Of a DNA stretch of 64,000 nucleotides, positions 60,644 through 64,000 are shown piece by piece. The stretch lies in the NCBI RefSeq assembly GCF_900110115.1, contig NZ_FOCM01000001.1:744001-808000 (forward strand), written 5' to 3'. A program made the position numbers and the translations under genes. Source of the DNA: Palleronia pelagia. Its GTDB lineage: Bacteria > Pseudomonadota > Alphaproteobacteria > Rhodobacterales > Rhodobacteraceae. The notes beneath the pieces are model-generated. The model was not told the origin of the DNA and searched no databases. It worked only from the letters and a program-made list of their open reading frames with translations. How positions within the stretch are numbered: position 1 is the first letter of the stretch; the number at the start of each line of letters is the position of its first letter.

Positions 60644-60769
60644 TCAGAGTGACCCGACGAACCCTCCGAAACACAGCGCGAACCCGATGGTTGCCAGATA
60701 CAGCAGCTTGTCGGAATTCAACCGGTAAAGGAGCGAGATGCTACGCGATCCGCTTTGGATGTATTCCAT
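60644..60769 (-). CDS. 41-aa predicted membrane miniprotein
   Basis: An ATG at 60769 preceded by AGGGGAT opens 41 codons. The product begins MEYIQSGSRSISLLYRLNSD and ends with a hydrophobic helix LLYLATIGFALCFGGFVG. It lies 97 nt downstream of rseP on the same strand and is followed by a terminator. No named family is recognised. The codon use and ribosome binding site support it as real. Confidence 0.6.
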   Translation of the reverse strand: MEYIQSGSRSISLLYRLNSDKLLYLATIGFALCFGGFVGSL

Positions 60770-60865
60770 GGTGATCCCCTATTCGTTCGGAATCGGTCTA
60801 ACAGCCGATTGTGACCGAATTGAGGTGTCTGACCGCCACCCTCCGCGACCGTCCGGTGGCCTGTG

Positions 60866-62218
60866 TCAGGGACAGAAAATGTCGTTGAACAGCGCAAACA
60901 CCATCATCGTCCCCAGCAGCGCCAGTCCGATCGCCATGAGCACGTTCAGTGCCCAGTCGCCCGGCGGCTTGCCGCGCACGGCCTCGTAGGCGTGGAAGAC
61001 GAGGTGCCCGCCATCCAGCACGGGGATCGGGAACAGGTTCAGAAGTCCAACCGCCGTGGACAGCACCGCGATGAACCAGATGAAAGACAATCCCCCCTGG
61101 CTGGCCGCCGCGCCGCTGGTCTGTGCGATACCGATGGGGCCGCGCAAGTTGCAACTGCTGATCGCGCCCACGGCCATGTTGTATAGCCCCGACAGCGACG
61201 CGCGCACGATGAAAACAGTCTGGTCCGCGCCGTAGGCCAGTGCCTGGAACGGACCCGGCGTTTCGGTCCGGGGCGAGAAGTACAGGCCGCCGGTGATCCC
61301 GATCAGCCAGCGCGTCTCGAACCCGCCTTCCGACAGCGGCAGGTCCATGCGCTTGGGCGTCAGCGTCAGCTCCAGCGTCTCGCCGCCCTGCTCGTCCGCG
61401 TCCGGGCGCCACACAGTCACGTCCAGCGGCCGCCCGTCCGAGTTGCCGACGATGTCGCGCAGCTGCGAGAAGGCGAAGACCTCCTGCCCGTCGATCACGG
61501 TGATGACGTCGCCGCGTTCGATCCCGGCCTCGAAGGCCGCCGATTGAGGAGTGACGCCACCCACGAGCGGCGGCTCGGGATAGGCCCCTGCGACGGTCAC
61601 ATCAGATCCGTCCCGCGCCACGGTGTAATCCAGAACCGGCTCCAACGGCAGCTCGTCGATGAAGGCATCCAGCCCGTCCAGTTCGGGAGTCTCGCGCCCC
61701 GCGATTTCCAGCAGCCGGTCACCCGGCGCGACGCCTTGCGCGACCGACGGCAGCGGCTGCACCTCGTCCACCACAAGCGGATCGGTGGCGACGCCCCGGA
61801 ACATGAGCACGGCCGAGAAGATCGCGATGGAAAGGATGAAGTTGAAGATCGGTCCCGCCGCCACGGTCGCCGCGCGTGCCCAGAGCGGCGCGCCATGCAT
61901 GGTGTGGCGCGGCGCAGTTCCATCGGCGCCCACCGTGTCGGACTGGCTGACGCTGGTGGCATCCGCGTCGCCCGCGAATTTCACATAACCGCCGAAGGGC
62001 AAAGCGGCGATCTGCCAGCGCGTGCCGCGCCGGTCGGTGCGGGCAAACAGCACCGGGCCGAACCCGATCGAGAACACGTCCGCCTTGATGCCCGACCAAC
62101 GCCCCACGATGTAGTGGCCGTATTCGTGGATCGCCACGATGACGCTCAGCGCCACGACGAAGGCCGCGACCGTGTAGAGGGCGGAGCCGAAGCTCGGGAT
62201 CAGGCCGATCTGGTCCAT
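60866..62218 (-). CDS. rseP: RIP metalloprotease RseP (site-2 protease)
   Basis: A 450-residue intramembrane zinc protease. The active site HEYGH lies in the first helix (VIVAIHEYGHYIVGRWSG, about residues 22-39) and the third metal ligand is in FPIPVLDGGHLVFHAYEAV. PDZ-like periplasmic sequence lies between (GVTPQSAAFEAGIERGDVIT). It cleaves anti-sigma factors and signal peptides in relatives. ATG 62218 follows GGAAGGAAAATTG. It sits between dxr and bamA, as is typical. Confidence 0.95.
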   Translation of the reverse strand: MDQIGLIPSFGSALYTVAAFVVALSVIVAIHEYGHYIVGRWSGIKADVFSIGFGPVLFARTDRRGTRWQIAALPFGGYVKFAGDADATSVSQSDTVGADGTAPRHTMHGAPLWARAATVAAGPIFNFILSIAIFSAVLMFRGVATDPLVVDEVQPLPSVAQGVAPGDRLLEIAGRETPELDGLDAFIDELPLEPVLDYTVARDGSDVTVAGAYPEPPLVGGVTPQSAAFEAGIERGDVITVIDGQEVFAFSQLRDIVGNSDGRPLDVTVWRPDADEQGGETLELTLTPKRMDLPLSEGGFETRWLIGITGGLYFSPRTETPGPFQALAYGADQTVFIVRASLSGLYNMAVGAISSCNLRGPIGIAQTSGAAASQGGLSFIWFIAVLSTAVGLLNLFPIPVLDGGHLVFHAYEAVRGKPPGDWALNVLMAIGLALLGTMMVFALFNDIFCP

Positions 62219-62252
62219 CAATTTTCCTTCCTGGTGGTGCGAGCGGGCCCTT

Positions 62253-63416
62253 TCAGAGGCCCGCAATCACCCTGTCTGCCGTGGCGCGCGCCCGCGCGTC
62301 GGCGTCGAGAACCATATCAAGGCTCGGAACGGCGATTCCAAGGCCACTTGACGACATGGTGTCGAGCGTTGCCTCGACGACCTCGGCCATCTGCGGAAAA
62401 CTGACGCGCCCCTCGAGAAACCCGTCGAGCGCCCGTTCCTTGGCGGCGTTGAACACCGCTCCCGACAGCCCGCCTGCCGCCATCACCTCGCGCGCAAGGC
62501 GCAGGGCCGGGTACTTGACCTCGTCCGGTGCGCGGAAGGTGAACTGCCCCAGCGCCGCGAAATCCAGCCGCTCCACCGGCAGGTCATGGCGGTCAGGATG
62601 GTTCAGCGCGAAGCCGATGGCGTGGCGCATGTCGGGCGGGCCGATATGCGCCATGAGCGCGCCGTCGCGGAACCCCACCATTGCATGGATCATGGATTCG
62701 GGATGGACCAGCGCCTCGATCCGCTCGGGCGGAATGCCGAAATATTCATGGGTTTCAATGAGCTCGAGCGCCTTGTTGAACAGTGACGCGCTGTCGATGG
62801 TGATGCGTTGCCCCATGTCCCAGTTCGGGTGGCTGGCCGCCTGCGCGGGCGTGGCGCGCGCCATCTCGTCCACCGTCCAGTCGCGAAAGGCGCCGCCGGA
62901 GGCGGTGATGATGATCCGTTCGATCGCCGCGACATCCTCGCCGATCAGGGCCTGGAAGACCGCCGAATGTTCGCTGTCGACGGGCAGCACGGTTGCGCCG
63001 TGGCGCCGGGCGGTCTCCATCAGCAGCGGACCGGCGCAGACCAGCGACTCCTTGTTGGCCAGCGCCAGGGTCGTGCCCTGCTCCAGCGCGCGCAGTCCCG
63101 GGGGCAGGCCCGCGGCGCCGACGATGGCCGACATGATCCAGTCCGCCGGGCGCGCCGCGGCTTCGGTGATGGCCTGCGCCCCGGCCGCCACCTCGATGCC
63201 CGAGCCGTCAAGCGCGGCGCGCAGATCGTCCAGGCAGTCCTCGTGGGCGGTCACGGCCAGCTCGGCGCGGTGGCGGCGCGCCAGTTCGGCCAAACGAGCC
63301 ACGTTGCGCCCGCCCGTAAGCGCCACCACCTGGAACTCGTCCGGCCGCCGACCGATCAGGTCCAGCGTATTGCCCCCGATGGACCCGGTGGCGCCCAGTA
63401 CCGTGATCCGGCGCAT
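62253..63416 (-). CDS. dxr: 1-deoxy-D-xylulose-5-phosphate reductoisomerase
   Basis: A 387-residue enzyme making MEP in isoprenoid synthesis. The NADPH motif is TVLGATGSIGGNTLDLI. Metal and substrate residues are in ALANKESLVCAGPLL, VDSEHSAVFQAL and ASHPNWDMGQRITIDSA. The ATG overlaps the cdsA stop (TGATG); a GTG directly upstream is an alternative start. It works two steps before IspD, encoded 40 kb away in this window. Confidence 0.96.
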   Translation of the reverse strand: MRRITVLGATGSIGGNTLDLIGRRPDEFQVVALTGGRNVARLAELARRHRAELAVTAHEDCLDDLRAALDGSGIEVAAGAQAITEAAARPADWIMSAIVGAAGLPPGLRALEQGTTLALANKESLVCAGPLLMETARRHGATVLPVDSEHSAVFQALIGEDVAAIERIIITASGGAFRDWTVDEMARATPAQAASHPNWDMGQRITIDSASLFNKALELIETHEYFGIPPERIEALVHPESMIHAMVGFRDGALMAHIGPPDMRHAIGFALNHPDRHDLPVERLDFAALGQFTFRAPDEVKYPALRLAREVMAAGGLSGAVFNAAKERALDGFLEGRVSFPQMAEVVEATLDTMSSSGLGIAVPSLDMVLDADARARATADRVIAGL

Positions 63417-64000
63417 CACTGTGCGGCGGTCAGGCCGGGCGGAAAGTCGATCAGCCGCGCGCTCATCAGCATCAGGACCGATGCGCCCAGCATCCCGTCG
63501 AAGCGATCAAAGAGACCGCCGTGCCCCGGCAACAGGGACGAGCTGTCCTTGACCCCTGCCCGCCGCTTGACCGCGGACTCGGCGATGTCGCCGATCTGCG
63601 ACGCCATCGACAGCGCCACCGCCACACCCAGCAGCTGAGCGTTGGCGCCGGTATAGAGCACGAAGAACAGCGCCACGATCGCCGCGCCGATCCAGCCCGC
63701 GATGGTCCCCGACCATGTCTTCTTGGGGCTGACGCGCGGCCACATCTTCGGGCCGCCGATGAAGCGTCCGGCGAAATAGCCCATCACGTCGGTGGCGATG
63801 ACCACCAGCGCGAGCCACATCATCCACACGGCGCCGTAATTCTCGCGCAGGGAATACATGCCGAAGCCCGCCAGCAGGATCGCGAGCGTGAAGATCGAAT
63901 ACGTCGCGCGCCGCTGGCCCAACTGCCCCACGCCCACGAAGATCGGGGCCAGCACCAGCGGCAGCGCATATCCCGCCGGAAGAAGATCGGCGATCGTCAG
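63416..64000 (-). CDS. cdsA: phosphatidate cytidylyltransferase, C-terminal part
   Basis: The gene enters from the right edge; 194 residues are visible with no start. The CDP-diglyceride synthetase signature near the end is intact (AESAVKRRAGVKDSSSLLPG followed by HGGLFDRFDGML). Earlier DVMGYFAGRFIGGPKMWPRV and SPKKTWSGTIAGWIGA are also diagnostic. It has multiple membrane helices. It heads the visible cdsA-dxr-rseP unit and makes CDP-diacylglycerol for phospholipids. Confidence 0.94.
   Translation of the reverse strand: MTIADLLPAGYALPLVLAPIFVGVGQLGQRRATYSIFTLAILLAGFGMYSLRENYGAVWMMWLALVVIATDVMGYFAGRFIGGPKMWPRVSPKKTWSGTIAGWIGAAIVALFFVLYTGANAQLLGVAVALSMASQIGDIAESAVKRRAGVKDSSSLLPGHGGLFDRFDGMLGASVLMLMSARLIDFPPGLTAAQ

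Overview
The window is GC-rich core chromosome of an alphaproteobacterium, most likely a Rhodobacteraceae (Roseobacter-group) member. The basis is the dusB(nifR3)-ntrB-ntrC-ntrY-ntrX-trkA-trkH-hfq-hflX order, the sciP-ctrA pair, a fused ispDF, the dxr-rseP-bamA-ompH-fabZ-lpxA-lpxI-lpxB block and a usg gene. The genus cannot be named from sequence alone. No phage, IS element, integron or CRISPR array was seen. Coding density is high and many genes are joined by ATGA, GTGA or TGATG overlaps.

Layout. 1-2.6 kb: end of an alpha/beta hydrolase, PPK2, an overlapping TetR regulator, two tandem tRNA-Leu genes and a NUDIX hydrolase. 2.6-8 kb: zinc metallopeptidase, a coupled operon (VTT membrane protein, dsbB, arginase, ornithine cyclodeaminase), a thioesterase and an enoyl-CoA hydratase. 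8-20.8 kb: a leftward block of hflX, hfq, trkH, trkA, a hydrolase, ntrX, ntrY, ntrC, ntrB and dusB (nitrogen control, K+ uptake, RNA chaperone). 21-28.4 kb: ispDF-pgpA-cinA, amtB, two Pro/Ala-rich orphan proteins, a Coq10/RatA-like protein, hpt and two cytochromes c with a tiny membrane protein. 28.4-39.4 kb: hemB, a SYLF lipoprotein, a PpiD-like foldase, trpE, a sugar-dehydrogenase-like lipoprotein, rplM-rpsI, a speD / 2H-phosphoesterase / speE cluster, and usg. 39.6-49.4 kb: gyrA, a BLUF photoreceptor antisense to its end, DoxX, trmFO, gluQ, hisI, a NifU-like scaffold and recG. 49.4-54.2 kb: ligA, ctrA, sciP, mnmA. 54.3-64 kb: the leftward envelope block cdsA-dxr-rseP-(41-aa ORF)-bamA-ompH-fabZ-lpxA-lpxI-lpxB.

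Functional themes are nitrogen control (NtrBC/NtrYX, amtB, arginase to ornithine to proline), cell-cycle control (CtrA and SciP with a near-consensus CtrA box), outer-membrane biogenesis (BamA, OmpH/Skp, RseP, lipid A) and isoprenoid synthesis (IspDF, Dxr).

The best leads for a second look are: NtrC and NtrX both lacking the sigma54-contacting GAFTGA loop; a four-copy 20-bp repeat confined to two convergent gene junctions; a BLUF protein with every flavin-site residue present; three unlisted small membrane proteins of 39-58 aa; and a pair of Pro/Ala-rich proteins sharing a C-terminal motif. I did not find a clearly novel multi-gene system.
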